A stretch of DNA of 64,000 nt from Sphingomonas paeninsulae (GTDB lineage: Bacteria; Pseudomonadota; Alphaproteobacteria; Sphingomonadales; Sphingomonadaceae). Where the stretch lies: contig NZ_CP032829.1 in assembly GCF_003660165.1 (NCBI RefSeq), forward strand, positions 1,426,001 through 1,490,000, given 5' to 3'. The notes beneath the pieces were generated by a model. That model did not search any database. It saw only the letters and a list, made by a program, of their open reading frames with translations, and had not been told where the DNA came from. Positions 11,457 through 21,150 of the stretch are shown in pieces. A program made the position numbers and the translations under genes. Position 1 is the first letter of the stretch. Each line of letters begins with the position of its first letter.

Positions 11457-13136
11457 ATGAGTGTGACCATGGATATGCAGCGAAGCGTTGATTTCGAAAG
11501 TGCGGCCGAACTTCTGGACGCGACAAGCAATTCGATCGCGCGGAACCGCATTGGCGTCGTTATCGAGATTTCGGGTTCATCGTCGCAGATCAGGCTCGAC
11601 TCGGCTGCGATGGAGCGGCTCCTTGATGCCGACGACTCTTCGCTGTCGATGGGCGGTCAGATAGGCAGCCTGATCAAGGTCAAGGTCGGGTCCAACTGGT
11701 TGATGGCAAACGTCCGTACATTGAAAGCTGATGGCGACCGCGAAGGCTCGATAATCGGCTTTATCGACTTTTTGGGAGAGGGCGACGAAGAGCGCCTGAC
11801 GGGTAAGATCTACAATTTCCGACGCGGTGTGACCCGCTATCCGACGCCCGGTTCCGGTGTTTATCCGGTGACGAGCCAGGATATGAAGCAGATGTATGCA
11901 GCGGAAGATCGTCCCCATATCGAGATTGGAACGGTTTATCCAACACGCGACATTCGGGGCGCGCTGTTCATCGATGCCCTGCTTGGCAAACATTTTGCGC
12001 TGCTGGGATCGACCGGAACCGGTAAATCGACCGCCGCCGCCCTTATCCTGCACCGGATCTGCGAAATGGCACCGCAGGGCCATATCGTTATGATCGATCC
12101 GCACGGGGAATATTCAGCGGCGTTCAAGACCAACGGTGCGCTGTTCGACGTTTCCAATCTGGCAATGCCGTATTGGCTGATGAACTTCGAAGAACATTGT
12201 GAGGTTTTTGTTTCGGGTAACAGGGATGAACGTCAGCTCGATGTTGATATTCTTGCTAAATGCCTGCTTGCGGCAAAAGCGAAAAGCCGTGCCTCAGAGG
12301 GCATCGCCAAGCTGACCGTCGATTCGCCGATCCCCTATTTGCTGAGTGATCTGACGGCCAATATCCAGGCGGAAATGGGCCGACTGGACAAGGCGGGTGA
12401 CAGTGCGCCGTATATGCGGTTGAAGACTAAGATTGACGAAATCAAATCCGATCCACGCTACAGCTTCATGTTTTCAGGAATGCTGGTTGCCGACACGATG
12501 GCGGGGTTTCTGGGGCGCGTTTTCCGATTGCCCGGCGATGGCAAGCCAATTTCGATTATCGACGTTTCGGGCGTGCCGTCGGACATCACCTCTGTTGTGG
12601 TCGCCGTTCTCGCGCGACTGGTGTTCGATTACGCGATCTGGTCGCGTAACGAACCGCAGCGTCCCATTCTGCTCGTTTGTGAAGAGGCGCATCGTTATGT
12701 GCCGGCCGATACGGCTGGCAAGATCGGCTCAGTTGGCAAGATCCTTGGTCGCATCGCCAAGGAAGGCCGCAAATATGGCGTGTCGCTCGGCCTTATTACC
12801 CAGCGTCCGTCCGATCTTGCCGAAGGTGTGCTGTCGCAGTGCGGTACGATCATCGCCATGCGCCTGAACAACGAGCGCGATCAGGCGTATGTTCGATCGG
12901 CCATGCCCGAAGGTGCACGTGGGTTTCTCGATACGATCCCCGCTTTGCGCAATCGCGAATGTATTGTCTGTGGCGAAGGTGTCTCAATTCCGATCCGAGT
13001 TGCGTTCGACGCGCTGGAAGAGGTTAAGCGTCCAGCATCGAGCGATCCGCTGTTCTCGCAACTGTGGACCGAATCGGGTGGCGAGGATGAAATGCTGGGT
13101 CGCGTGATCAAACGCTGGCGTAGTCAGGGGCGGTAG
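11457..13136 (+). CDS. HerA-type hexameric ATPase (DUF87)
   Basis: FtsK/HerA-superfamily ATPase of 559 residues. An N-terminal HAS-barrel-like beta domain occupies about residues 25-120. The Walker A motif GSTGTGKS is at 184-191, a DPHGEY element follows, and the Walker B/EE motif ILLVCEEAHRY lies near residue 400. Family members are DNA translocases or helicases that usually pair with the nuclease NurA for end resection. No nurA or other nuclease gene is adjacent here, so the partner is unknown. The ATG at 11457 follows GGCGGG. It probably stands alone, with ordinary GC content and codon use. Confidence 0.82.
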   Translation: MSVTMDMQRSVDFESAAELLDATSNSIARNRIGVVIEISGSSSQIRLDSAAMERLLDADDSSLSMGGQIGSLIKVKVGSNWLMANVRTLKADGDREGSIIGFIDFLGEGDEERLTGKIYNFRRGVTRYPTPGSGVYPVTSQDMKQMYAAEDRPHIEIGTVYPTRDIRGALFIDALLGKHFALLGSTGTGKSTAAALILHRICEMAPQGHIVMIDPHGEYSAAFKTNGALFDVSNLAMPYWLMNFEEHCEVFVSGNRDERQLDVDILAKCLLAAKAKSRASEGIAKLTVDSPIPYLLSDLTANIQAEMGRLDKAGDSAPYMRLKTKIDEIKSDPRYSFMFSGMLVADTMAGFLGRVFRLPGDGKPISIIDVSGVPSDITSVVVAVLARLVFDYAIWSRNEPQRPILLVCEEAHRYVPADTAGKIGSVGKILGRIAKEGRKYGVSLGLITQRPSDLAEGVLSQCGTIIAMRLNNERDQAYVRSAMPEGARGFLDTIPALRNRECIVCGEGVSIPIRVAFDALEEVKRPASSDPLFSQLWTESGGEDEMLGRVIKRWRSQGR

Positions 13137-13192
13137 AGCTTGCAAGGCGCGGCCGTTTCCGGTCAATCGACAGCTAACGAGGCAATTTTTGA

Positions 13193-14428
13193 ATGTCTGC
13201 TCCACGTCTGACCCGACCCAAATCAGCGGTCAGTACCGGAGTCGGCCTGGCCGGCCTCGCGGGACTTTTCGCGTGGTTCACGATCGCGCGCACCTATGGC
13301 ATGAGCGGACCGCTGGCGGCGCTTGCCAATGTCGCGGCATGTGCGATTCCGATGGTGTTGTGGTCGGTGCTGGTCGATCGCGTTCATCGCAATCCATCGA
13401 CCGGCCTCGACTGGGACAATCCCGCCAAGCCGCTTTCGGAAACACTTGATATCAGCCTGACGAAGCTTGCCGGGCTTTGGGTAACATGGACCGGGATCGG
13501 GTGTGTCTATGCGATCAGTCGGTTTTACTGGACCGATAATTACCTTTTCTCGATGAAGCTGTTGATCCTGACGGCACCGTTTTTGTTCGTGTTGTCGGTT
13601 CCCTATATCCTGTGGATCGATACCCGGCTGAAGCATCCCCGCGATGGCGCGTGGGCGCTCGGTCAATGGCTGATGGGGGCGGGGCCGGGCGACCGTGCGG
13701 CAATCGCCGATCATCTGCGCAGTTGGGCAGTTAAGGGTTTCTACCTGGCATTCATGCTGTCGATCATTCCCGGCGGATTTGCTGAAATTGTTTCCAAACC
13801 CTGGGCAGAAATCATTGCCTCGCCCGTTTCTGTCGCAAACTATCTGATATCGTTCATGTTCGTGATCGACGTGGGGATGGCGACAGTGGGCTATGTCCTG
13901 ACCATGAAGCCACTCGACGCGCATATCCGGTCGGCCATGCCATATGCCGAAGGGTGGGTGGCGGCGTTGATCTGTTACCCGCCATTTATCCTGATGGGAA
14001 ACGGCGGTCCGCTTGATTATCATCAAGCGACGGCGGACTGGGGTTACTGGATCGGAGCCCAGCCCGTGCTGCTGTCGATCTGGGGCGCAGCGCTGGTACT
14101 GCTTACAGCAATCTACGCATGGGCGACGGTTGCGTTCGGGTTGCGGTTTTCGAACCTGACGCACCGCGGAATTTTGACGCATGGTCCCTATGCCTGGGCA
14201 AAGCACCCGGCCTATTTGTCGAAGAACGCCTTTTGGTGGCTGTCGACGCTGCCATTTCTAGTGACGAACGGAAGCATGACCGATGCAGTTCGAAACACGG
14301 CGATCATGGCCCTGGTCAGTGGCGTCTATTACTGGCGTGCAAAGACCGAGGAAAAGCACCTTGGCAACGACGCCACCTATCGCGACTATTCGCGGTGGAT
14401 GAAGCAGCGTTGGCGCCGGAACGGTTAG
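13193..14428 (+). CDS. Polytopic membrane protein with ICMT/PEMT-like methyltransferase domain
   Basis: A 411-residue integral membrane protein with about nine hydrophobic segments. The last third carries the isoprenylcysteine carboxyl methyltransferase/phospholipid methyltransferase signature: GPYAWAKHPAYLSKN, which binds S-adenosylmethionine, and near the C-terminus EEKHL...YRDYSRWM. Family members methylate small membrane substrates; the substrate here is unknown. It follows the HerA gene by 56 bases on the same strand and converges on gshA. Confidence 0.72.
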   Translation: MSAPRLTRPKSAVSTGVGLAGLAGLFAWFTIARTYGMSGPLAALANVAACAIPMVLWSVLVDRVHRNPSTGLDWDNPAKPLSETLDISLTKLAGLWVTWTGIGCVYAISRFYWTDNYLFSMKLLILTAPFLFVLSVPYILWIDTRLKHPRDGAWALGQWLMGAGPGDRAAIADHLRSWAVKGFYLAFMLSIIPGGFAEIVSKPWAEIIASPVSVANYLISFMFVIDVGMATVGYVLTMKPLDAHIRSAMPYAEGWVAALICYPPFILMGNGGPLDYHQATADWGYWIGAQPVLLSIWGAALVLLTAIYAWATVAFGLRFSNLTHRGILTHGPYAWAKHPAYLSKNAFWWLSTLPFLVTNGSMTDAVRNTAIMALVSGVYYWRAKTEEKHLGNDATYRDYSRWMKQRWRRNG

Positions 14429-14435
14429 CGAATTC

Positions 14436-15809
14436 CTAGAAACTCATGTCGTCATAGACGCGTGACAAGTCACCGTTCCATGCACCGTGATAGCTGTCGA
14501 GCAGGCGCTGGGCGGGAACCTTGCCACTTGAGATGATCTCACGCAGCGGATCGAGGAAGCCCTGTTCCGTATCACCGATAGCATTGGTCCGGTTGCGCGC
14601 CTTCAGGCCGGCGTCAGCAATATCAAGTACGATCTTGCCAAGTTCGCGAAGCGAACGGCCGCGCGGGCCTTTAGCCTCGAGCGCGATGCGCGGGACATCG
14701 TCGCGGATGCGCTGATGATCTTCGATGGTCCAGTGTTTGACCAGATCCCAGGCGGCATCAAGCGCCGTTTGGTCATAGAGCAGGCCTACCCAAAACGCAG
14801 GAAGCGCGCAGATCTTGTTCCACGGTCCGCCATCGGCGCCGCGCATTTCCAGAAAACTTTTCAGCCGTACTTCCGGGAAAGCGGTGGACAGATGATCGGT
14901 CCAGTCGGTCAGCGTTGGCTTTTCACCGGGGAGGACCGACAATTCGCCCTTCAGGAAGTCACGAAAGCTCAAGCCGGCGGCATCGATGTATTTGCCGTCG
15001 CGGAAGACGAAATACATTGGCACGTCGAGCATGTAATCGGCGTATCGTTCGTATCCGAACCCATCTTCGAACACGAATGGCAACATTCCGGTGCGTGCGC
15101 GGTCGGTGTCGGTCCAGATGTGGCTGCGGTACGAAAGAAAGCCATTCGGCTTGCCTTCGAGAAACGGCGAATTGGCAAACAGCGCGGTAGCCAGCGGTTG
15201 CAACGCGAGCGAAACCTGAAACTTTTTCACCATGTCGGCTTCGGATGAATAGTCGAGATTGGTCTGGATCGTGCAGGTCCGCAACATCATGTCGAGGCCC
15301 ATTGTGCCGACACGCGGCATATGTTCGAGCATGATCTTGTAACGCCCTTTAGGCATGATCGGCAGCTCGGCGCGGATCTTGTCGGGCCAAAGCCCTAAAC
15401 CGAGAAACCCCAAACCCAATTGGTCGCCGACTTCCTTAACCTGCTGAAGATGGCGGCCGGTTTCGGCGCAGGTTTCGTGCAAATTATCGAGTGGCGCACC
15501 GGACAATTCGAACTGGCCGGCCGGCTCGAGGCTGATATTACCGTCGGGACCGCCGAGCGCGATGATATTCTCGCCTTCGTATATCGGTTCCCAGCCATAG
15601 CGGGTCAAACCGATCATCAGCGCATGAATGCCGCCTTTTTCTTCATAAGATGGCGCGCGCTTGTCATCGGTAAAATAAACGAACTTCTCATGCTCGGTGC
15701 CTATTCGCCAGCGATCCTTGGGCTTTTCTCCCTTGGAAAACAGTCCGATCATGTCCGCGCGACTTTCCATCGGCAGCTCGAGGTCTTCGGTCGTTGCACG
15801 TGTCGTCAT
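14436..15809 (-). CDS. gshA: Glutamate--cysteine ligase
   Basis: Catalyses the ATP-dependent first step of glutathione synthesis in the cytosol (gamma-glutamylcysteine formation). The 457-residue protein has the plant/alphaproteobacterial GCS2-type layout, with the RWRIGTEHEKF substrate motif near residue 40, GGPDGNISLEPAGQFELSG near 110 and MMLRTCTIQTNLDYSSE in the middle. The length fits this subfamily and the gene is intact. It converges with the ICMT-like gene, leaving only seven bases between the stop codons. Start ATG 15809. Confidence 0.95.
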   Translation of the reverse strand: MTTRATTEDLELPMESRADMIGLFSKGEKPKDRWRIGTEHEKFVYFTDDKRAPSYEEKGGIHALMIGLTRYGWEPIYEGENIIALGGPDGNISLEPAGQFELSGAPLDNLHETCAETGRHLQQVKEVGDQLGLGFLGLGLWPDKIRAELPIMPKGRYKIMLEHMPRVGTMGLDMMLRTCTIQTNLDYSSEADMVKKFQVSLALQPLATALFANSPFLEGKPNGFLSYRSHIWTDTDRARTGMLPFVFEDGFGYERYADYMLDVPMYFVFRDGKYIDAAGLSFRDFLKGELSVLPGEKPTLTDWTDHLSTAFPEVRLKSFLEMRGADGGPWNKICALPAFWVGLLYDQTALDAAWDLVKHWTIEDHQRIRDDVPRIALEAKGPRGRSLRELGKIVLDIADAGLKARNRTNAIGDTEQGFLDPLREIISSGKVPAQRLLDSYHGAWNGDLSRVYDDMSF

Positions 15810-15934
15810 GATCGCGGCCTTAATCCGGGCCGTTGCGAATGCAAACGATGATTGTCACCAGCAATCGATAGCCAATCTCTACCGGTCCTTAGTGTTTTCG
15901 CGCTAGGGCCAAAACGTCAACCGGTGGGGAAGAC

Positions 15935-17164
15935 ATGATCTTGAAAATTGGCATGGGCGTTAGTTTGTCTAAAATCATTGCGCGATTGCTTGCAGCGGGT
16001 GTGTTGACCACGGGGTTTGTTGTTCCTGCTCCGGCGCAAACGAGCTGTAATTCCACCAATATGTTTAAGCTGGACTGGGATGCGGTGACGCCGAAGGTCA
16101 ACCTTGGCACCGGCACGCGAACTTACACAGTCACCAATGCGGCGGGCGCGTCTGTTGCTGTCACTATGAGCTTTTCCGGCGACACCACCCACTTTATCGA
16201 TTCCGGATCGGGGCAGACGCCGAATATCTCTGTGCAGAATTCTGGGGGGATAACCGCAGGCGAGAACACTTTATTTTTGGCCGTCCGTTTTGCGGGATAC
16301 ACGACCGACATCGGAACCACGACGAACGTTGCTATTGTGCGCTTTGGGTTCAGCACCCCGGTGCGTGAAGTGACGTTCAAAATACTTGATGTCGATTATG
16401 CTGCCGCTCAATTTCGAGATTGGTTGAGAATTACGGGCACAAACGGGCCGACCTACATCCCGTCAATCTCTACGCCCTATGGACGCAACAACAGCACTAA
16501 TCCGGGGGTAACTGCGCCCGGCGTTACATTTGTCGGGCCGGGTACGAACAATGCCTATAGTTTTCCTGTAACTGACGCGGAAGGCACCGGCGAATCCACT
16601 CCGACAGTGGCCTATGGTAATTTGAACGTCCAGTTCGTCGCGCCTATCACGCAGGCGGAAGTTCGTTATGGAAACGGCCCGCGTTCGACGATGACGGGGA
16701 CTGCGGGCAACCAATGGATTTCGATACACGACATCAGCTTTTGCCCGATGCCCGCAGTTGGCATTAGTAAGACAGCCGCCCCGGTCTCTGTGGCGATCAG
16801 CGATCCGAACCGTTTCAATATCCCCGGTGCGGACGTCGATTACACCGTTACGGTTACGAATACGGGAGGAAGTACAGTCGATCTGAGCACAACGCTGATC
16901 GCCGACGCTTTGCCAGCCAATGTGACATTTTTTAACGGCGATATCGACGGGGCCACGCCGGGTGTGCAGAATTACGTGTTCGCTTCGGGAACCAGCGGGC
17001 TAACGCTTGGTGCAGCGAACATAACCTATCTGAACGCTGCAAACGCTTCGATGACCCCAGCGGTGAACTATGATCCCGCTGTGCGATCGGTGCGATGGTT
17101 GCCACAGGGGACGATGGCAGCGAACAGCAGCTTTAACATCAGGTTCCGCGCACGGATCAACTGA
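15935..17164 (+). CDS. Secreted protein with DUF11-like repeat domain
   Basis: A 409-residue exported protein. A signal peptide is visible (ARLLAAGVLTTGFVVPAPAQT). A middle domain of about 230 residues is rich in Thr, Asn and Gly and not assigned. The C-terminal part has the DUF11/conserved-repeat signature VDYTVTVTNTG followed by a strand-rich stretch to the end. Such domains occur in cell-surface and outer-membrane-associated proteins. The protein stops soon after one DUF11-like unit and shows no anchoring or sorting tail. The ATG follows GTGGGGAAG. Function unknown. Confidence 0.7.
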   Translation: MILKIGMGVSLSKIIARLLAAGVLTTGFVVPAPAQTSCNSTNMFKLDWDAVTPKVNLGTGTRTYTVTNAAGASVAVTMSFSGDTTHFIDSGSGQTPNISVQNSGGITAGENTLFLAVRFAGYTTDIGTTTNVAIVRFGFSTPVREVTFKILDVDYAAAQFRDWLRITGTNGPTYIPSISTPYGRNNSTNPGVTAPGVTFVGPGTNNAYSFPVTDAEGTGESTPTVAYGNLNVQFVAPITQAEVRYGNGPRSTMTGTAGNQWISIHDISFCPMPAVGISKTAAPVSVAISDPNRFNIPGADVDYTVTVTNTGGSTVDLSTTLIADALPANVTFFNGDIDGATPGVQNYVFASGTSGLTLGAANITYLNAANASMTPAVNYDPAVRSVRWLPQGTMAANSSFNIRFRARIN

Positions 17165-17185
17165 CGCGCGCTTACAAATCGCTGG

Positions 17186-17920
17186 TTAGAGCGAAAGCGC
17201 CATCCAGACCGATATTGCAGCAATAGCGGCTGTATCTGCACGAAGGATGCGAGGACCGAGCGTGATCGGTACCGCGGTGGGCACTCCTCGGATGGCATCA
17301 CGTTCGGCATCGTCGAACCCACCCTCAGGACCGATCAGGACTGCCGCAGGACCGGGGTTGGCGGCGATTGCGGTTGCAAAGGGCTCGCCCCCCGCTTCAT
17401 CGGCGAAAAACAGCGTGCGGCCCTCAAGCGTTTTGAGCCAGTCGAGGAGTTTGATCTGGGCCGAAATCTCGGGAAGCGCGGTTCGGCCGCATTGTTCGGC
17501 AGCCTCGATCATATGCGCGCGCAGGCGGTCGTCCTTGACCTTGTCCACGACGGCGCGGCGTGTGAGGACGGGCACGAAGCGCGCGACACCGAGTTCGCAG
17601 GCCTTTTCGGCAACCCAGTCATAACGTGCGCGGCGGATCGGGGCGGCGGCAAGCCACAGGTCGGGAACCGGTTCTCGCGGTTTCAGATGTGCGACCATGT
17701 TCAGAGCGATGTCGCGTTTGCCGACCATGATCGCTTCGGCCAGCCATTCGCCAGTCGCATCGTCGAACAGCTTGACGTGTTCGCCCGTCTTTATCCGCAT
17801 CACCGAAACGAGATAATGCGCCTGTGCACCATCAAGGCGGATTTGGGCGTTTTCGGAAAGGCGCGTTTCGACAAACAGCCTGACGCTGCTTTCGGGTGGC
17901 CATGCGGGTGTTGCGGGCAT
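17186..17920 (-). CDS. rsmE: 16S rRNA (uracil(1498)-N(3))-methyltransferase
   Basis: SPOUT-class methyltransferase that modifies U1498 of 16S rRNA using S-adenosylmethionine. Visible are the N-terminal PUA-like part (SENAQIRLDGAQAHYLVSVMR), then EKACELGVARFVPVLT, and the C-terminal knot motifs LIGPEGGFDDAE and LGPRILRADTA. I place the start at ATG 17920 (244 residues). The upstream in-frame ATG at 17953 would lie inside ubiA and adds residues unlike the family. The divergent ubiA start is only 13 bases away. Confidence 0.93.
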   Translation of the reverse strand: MPATPAWPPESSVRLFVETRLSENAQIRLDGAQAHYLVSVMRIKTGEHVKLFDDATGEWLAEAIMVGKRDIALNMVAHLKPREPVPDLWLAAAPIRRARYDWVAEKACELGVARFVPVLTRRAVVDKVKDDRLRAHMIEAAEQCGRTALPEISAQIKLLDWLKTLEGRTLFFADEAGGEPFATAIAANPGPAAVLIGPEGGFDDAERDAIRGVPTAVPITLGPRILRADTAAIAAISVWMALSL

Positions 17921-17933
17921 ATGGCCCCCTAGC

Positions 17934-18851
17934 ATGACCGGAGACGCCGTCACTACGCCCGACAGCGAATTGCGCGGACTTGTCCGTTATCTGCCTCGTG
18001 CTGCCCGTCCCTTTGCTTTGCTGGCACGGTTCGACCGACCGATCGGCTGGTGGCTGTTGTATTGGCCCGGTGCCTGGGGATTGTTGCTTGCCGGTGGTTT
18101 GCGCGAACACTGGCCGTTGCTGCTATGGTTGCTGTTCGGTGCTATTGCGATGCGCGGAGCAGGCTGCGTTTATAATGACATCGTGGACCGCGATCTGGAT
18201 GCGCAGGTCGAACGGACGCGCAATCGGCCGCTGGTTAGCGGTGCGGTGAGTTCGAAGGCGGCGTGGGCCTGGTTGATCGCGCTGTGTTTGATCGGGTTGA
18301 TCGTCCTGTTGCAACTGCCTTTGCTGGCGGCGGGGATCGCTGTCGGTAGTTTGGCTCCGGTCGCGGCCTATCCGTTTATGAAGCGGATCACATGGTGGCC
18401 GCAAGCATGGCTTGGGATCGTATTCTCATGGGCTTTGCTGGTTGGATGGACGGCGGTGTCGGGGCGTGTCGAATGGCCGATGTTCCTGTTGTACGGAGGC
18501 AGCATCGCGTGGGTGATCGGATATGACACGATTTATGCTTTGCAGGACCGCGAGGATGACGCGCTGATCGGGGTGCGGTCCTCTGCGCGACGGCTGGGCG
18601 CGCATGTGCGCGGCGGAGTTGCAGGGTTTTATACACTTGCCGTGGCGCTGTGGGCGGCTGCATTCTGGATGATGCGGCCCGATGTGTTCGCCATATTGGC
18701 GCTGGTTCCGATTGCGGTGCAATTTGGGTGGCAGATCGGGACGCTCAACCTCGACGATGGCAACGACGCGCTCGCAAAGTTTCGGTCGAATCGCTTTGCC
18801 GGGCTGTTAATGGCGCTGGCTTGTGCAGCGGTCGGTTCTGCGAGCCTTTGA
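17934..18851 (+). CDS. ubiA: 4-hydroxybenzoate octaprenyltransferase
   Basis: Integral membrane prenyltransferase that attaches the polyprenyl tail to 4-hydroxybenzoate in ubiquinone synthesis. The 305-residue protein carries the first Asp-rich motif NDIVDRDLDAQVERTRNRPL and the second, DTIYALQDREDD, with eight or nine membrane helices. Length and order are typical. It starts 13 bases from the divergent rsmE start, so its promoter probably lies inside rsmE. Confidence 0.95.
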   Translation: MTGDAVTTPDSELRGLVRYLPRAARPFALLARFDRPIGWWLLYWPGAWGLLLAGGLREHWPLLLWLLFGAIAMRGAGCVYNDIVDRDLDAQVERTRNRPLVSGAVSSKAAWAWLIALCLIGLIVLLQLPLLAAGIAVGSLAPVAAYPFMKRITWWPQAWLGIVFSWALLVGWTAVSGRVEWPMFLLYGGSIAWVIGYDTIYALQDREDDALIGVRSSARRLGAHVRGGVAGFYTLAVALWAAAFWMMRPDVFAILALVPIAVQFGWQIGTLNLDDGNDALAKFRSNRFAGLLMALACAAVGSASL

Positions 18852-18882
18852 CGGGAACCCCCGCGCTCCTTAAGCGAAACCG

Positions 18883-20228
18883 ATGCTTACCCGTGAACAG
18901 GCGCTTACACGCGCCACTGATCTTGTTTCCCGTGCCGTCAAAGCCGGAGCGGATACCGCTGATGCCGTTTATGCCGCCAACGCTGCAACGTCGGTCGAGA
19001 TACGGCTGGGCGCGCTGGAGGGGTCGAGCGTTCCGAAAGTCAGGAAATCGGGTTGCGGGTGTTCGTTGGGCAAAGCTCGGCAACGGCATCGTCGTCCGAC
19101 ATGTCGGACGATGCGCTTGCCGCGCTGGTCGAGCGAACGGTGGCAATGGCGCGCCTTGCGCCTGAGGATAAGTTCGCAGGCCTTGCTCCCGATGAACTGA
19201 TCTCCCACGGGCCGTTCCGCGATTTCGATATCGATGACGGTGGCGAAGCAGCACCGGAGGTTTTGCGGGCGGCCGCATTGGAAGCCGAAGACGCAGCCCG
19301 TGCAGTGGTGGGGATCACCAACAGCGAGGGTGCAGGCGCGAGCGCTGGACGAAGCGTTATGGCGCTTGCAACGAGTGCCGGGTTCGGCGGCACTTCAAGT
19401 GGATCGAGCCACGGCGTTTCAGCAAGTGTGCTGGCCGGGGAAGGGGCAAATATGCAGCGCGACTACGCGTCTCATTCGGTCCGCTATCGCAGCGACATGG
19501 ATGCGCCTTCGCTGGTCGGGCTGAAAGCAGGAAACCGCGCGATCGATCGGATGAACCCGGTGCGTTTGAAAAGCGGGCCGATGACTGTGGTGTACGATCC
19601 TCGCGTTGGCGGATCGCTGCTCGGGCATTTGATCGGTGCGATCACAGGGTCGGGTATCGCGCGCAAAACCAGCTTCCTGCTCGACGCTCTGGGCACAGCT
19701 ATCTTTGATTCGGGTGTTACGGTTTGTGACGATCCGTGGCGAGTGCGTGGGTTGCGCAGTCGTGCGTTCGATGGCGAGGGACTGGCGACCAACCCATCCA
19801 AACTGATCGACAAGGGTGTGCTGACCGCGTGGATCGCCGAAAGCGCATCGGCGCGGCAGATCGGCATTGCACCAACCGGACACGCATCGCGCGGGATTTC
19901 TGGTGCACCGGGAGCGGGGCCGAGCAATGTGCATATGGAGGCCGGGACCGTGACGCCGGAAGCGTTGATGGCCGACATAAAGGATGGTTTTTATGTCACT
20001 GAATTGATCGGCATGGGCGTCAATGGGCTGACCGGCGATTACAGCCGGGGCGCATCGGGATTCCGAATCGTAAATGGAGAGATTGCAGGCGCGGTTTCTG
20101 AAGTTACCATAGCGGGAAACCTGAAGGATATGTTCCGCTTGCTGACACCCGCAAACGATCTGGAATTCCGCCATTCGGTCAATGTGCCGACGATCCGGGT
20201 GGATGGAATGACGCTTGCTGGCGAATAG
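18883..20228 (+). pseudogene. pmbA: TldD/PmbA family metalloprotease, one frameshift (probable sequence error)
   Basis: PmbA (TldE) partners TldD in proteolysis of unfolded or modified peptides such as microcin precursors. The N-terminal part reads in one frame from ATG 18883 and switches frame at the run of four G at 19020-19023. One added G gives GALEGVERSESQEIGLRVFVGQ across the junction and a 448-residue protein, the usual length. The remainder is well conserved, with DPRVGGSLLGHLIGAITGS, the Gly-rich region near SRGISGAPG and the C-terminal GEIAGAVSEVTIAGNL. The stop overlaps the start of the cysQ-like gene. Expected to be a functional gene once corrected. Confidence 0.88.
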
Positions 20229-20997
20229 CCTCCTTTCAGCCGTGAGCGAAGTCGCTCGCGCCGCCGGAGCAATGGCCTTTGCTCGCTGGCGCGGTGAGTT
20301 CGCAAGCTGGGACAAGGTGCCCGGAGAGATCGTTTGCGAGATAGATCTGGCTGCTAACGATATGCTGCGCGCGGCTCTTGGGAAACTCGACCCGGAGGCG
20401 GGCTGGTTTTCAGAAGAAACCGCCGATTCGGCAGAGCGCCTGATGCGCAGCCGGGTATGGGTGGTTGATCCCATCGATGGCACGCGCGATTTCGTGCGTG
20501 GTCGCCCCGGCTGGGCGGTATCGGTGGCGCTGGTAGAGGGCGGTCGAGCGATGCTTGGCGTGCTCGACGCCCCGGCGCGCGGCGAACATTGGGCCGCGGA
20601 ATTGGGCAAGGGCGCGACGCTGAACGGGGTGCCTGTCCATACGCGCGATCGGACCCAACTGGCGGGCGCGCGCGTCCCCGCCGAGATTTTGCCAAAAGCC
20701 GACAGTGATCTGACGATGGTGTTTCGTCCGAATTCGATCGCGCTGCGCATGGCGATGGTGGCGAATGGCGAAGCGGATTTGCTCGCCGCGACGCGCTGGG
20801 GGCATGAATGGGACATCGCGGCGGCGGCGCTGATCGCGCAGGAAGCGGGTGCGACCGTCACCGACGCGCGCGGCCAAACGCTGCGGTTCAACTCGACCAA
20901 GGGTGAGATGTTCGGCGTGCTGTGTTGTGCTCCCGGCATCCATGCGGCGGCGGTCGAACGGCTGCGGGAACGCGCCGCAGTTGCGGTGCTGCGCTAA
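20215..20997 (+). CDS. cysQ: 3'(2'),5'-bisphosphate nucleotidase / inositol monophosphatase family protein
   Basis: Mg-dependent phosphatase of the IMPase fold, probably CysQ, which removes PAP formed during sulfate assimilation. Metal-binding motifs are present: EET at about 67-69, DPIDGTRD at about 85-92 and the C-terminal HEWDIAAAALIAQEAGA. The reading starts at TTG 20215 inside the end of pmbA; a GTG nine codons later (20242) is an alternative. The 260-residue length is usual. The split between CysQ and general inositol monophosphatase is not certain. Confidence 0.85.
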   Translation: MLANSLLSAVSEVARAAGAMAFARWRGEFASWDKVPGEIVCEIDLAANDMLRAALGKLDPEAGWFSEETADSAERLMRSRVWVVDPIDGTRDFVRGRPGWAVSVALVEGGRAMLGVLDAPARGEHWAAELGKGATLNGVPVHTRDRTQLAGARVPAEILPKADSDLTMVFRPNSIALRMAMVANGEADLLAATRWGHEWDIAAAALIAQEAGATVTDARGQTLRFNSTKGEMFGVLCCAPGIHAAAVERLRERAAVAVLR

Positions 20998-21005
20998 ACT
21001 CCTCT

Positions 21006-21086
21006 CCGCTTCCCTGAGCTTGTCGAAGGGTTGCCCTGTTTGCTTTGACAAAGAAGGGCAGTCCTTCGACAAGCTCAGGGAAGCGG
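21006..21086. repeat. REP-like palindromic element (CTTCGACAAGCTCAGGG type)
   Basis: Two perfectly complementary 24-base arms (21006-21029 and 21063-21086) enclose a 33-base spacer. The core CCTTCGACAAGCTCAGGG is a repeat I know from intergenic regions of sphingomonad genomes. It lies between cysQ and ileS and could also act as a transcription barrier or mRNA stabiliser. Confidence 0.8.
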
Positions 21087-21150
21087 GTTTTTCCCGCGTG
21101 ACGGAGGGGCGGTTTTCTTTCTGCGGTCGTTCCTCTAATTGCACCGCGAT

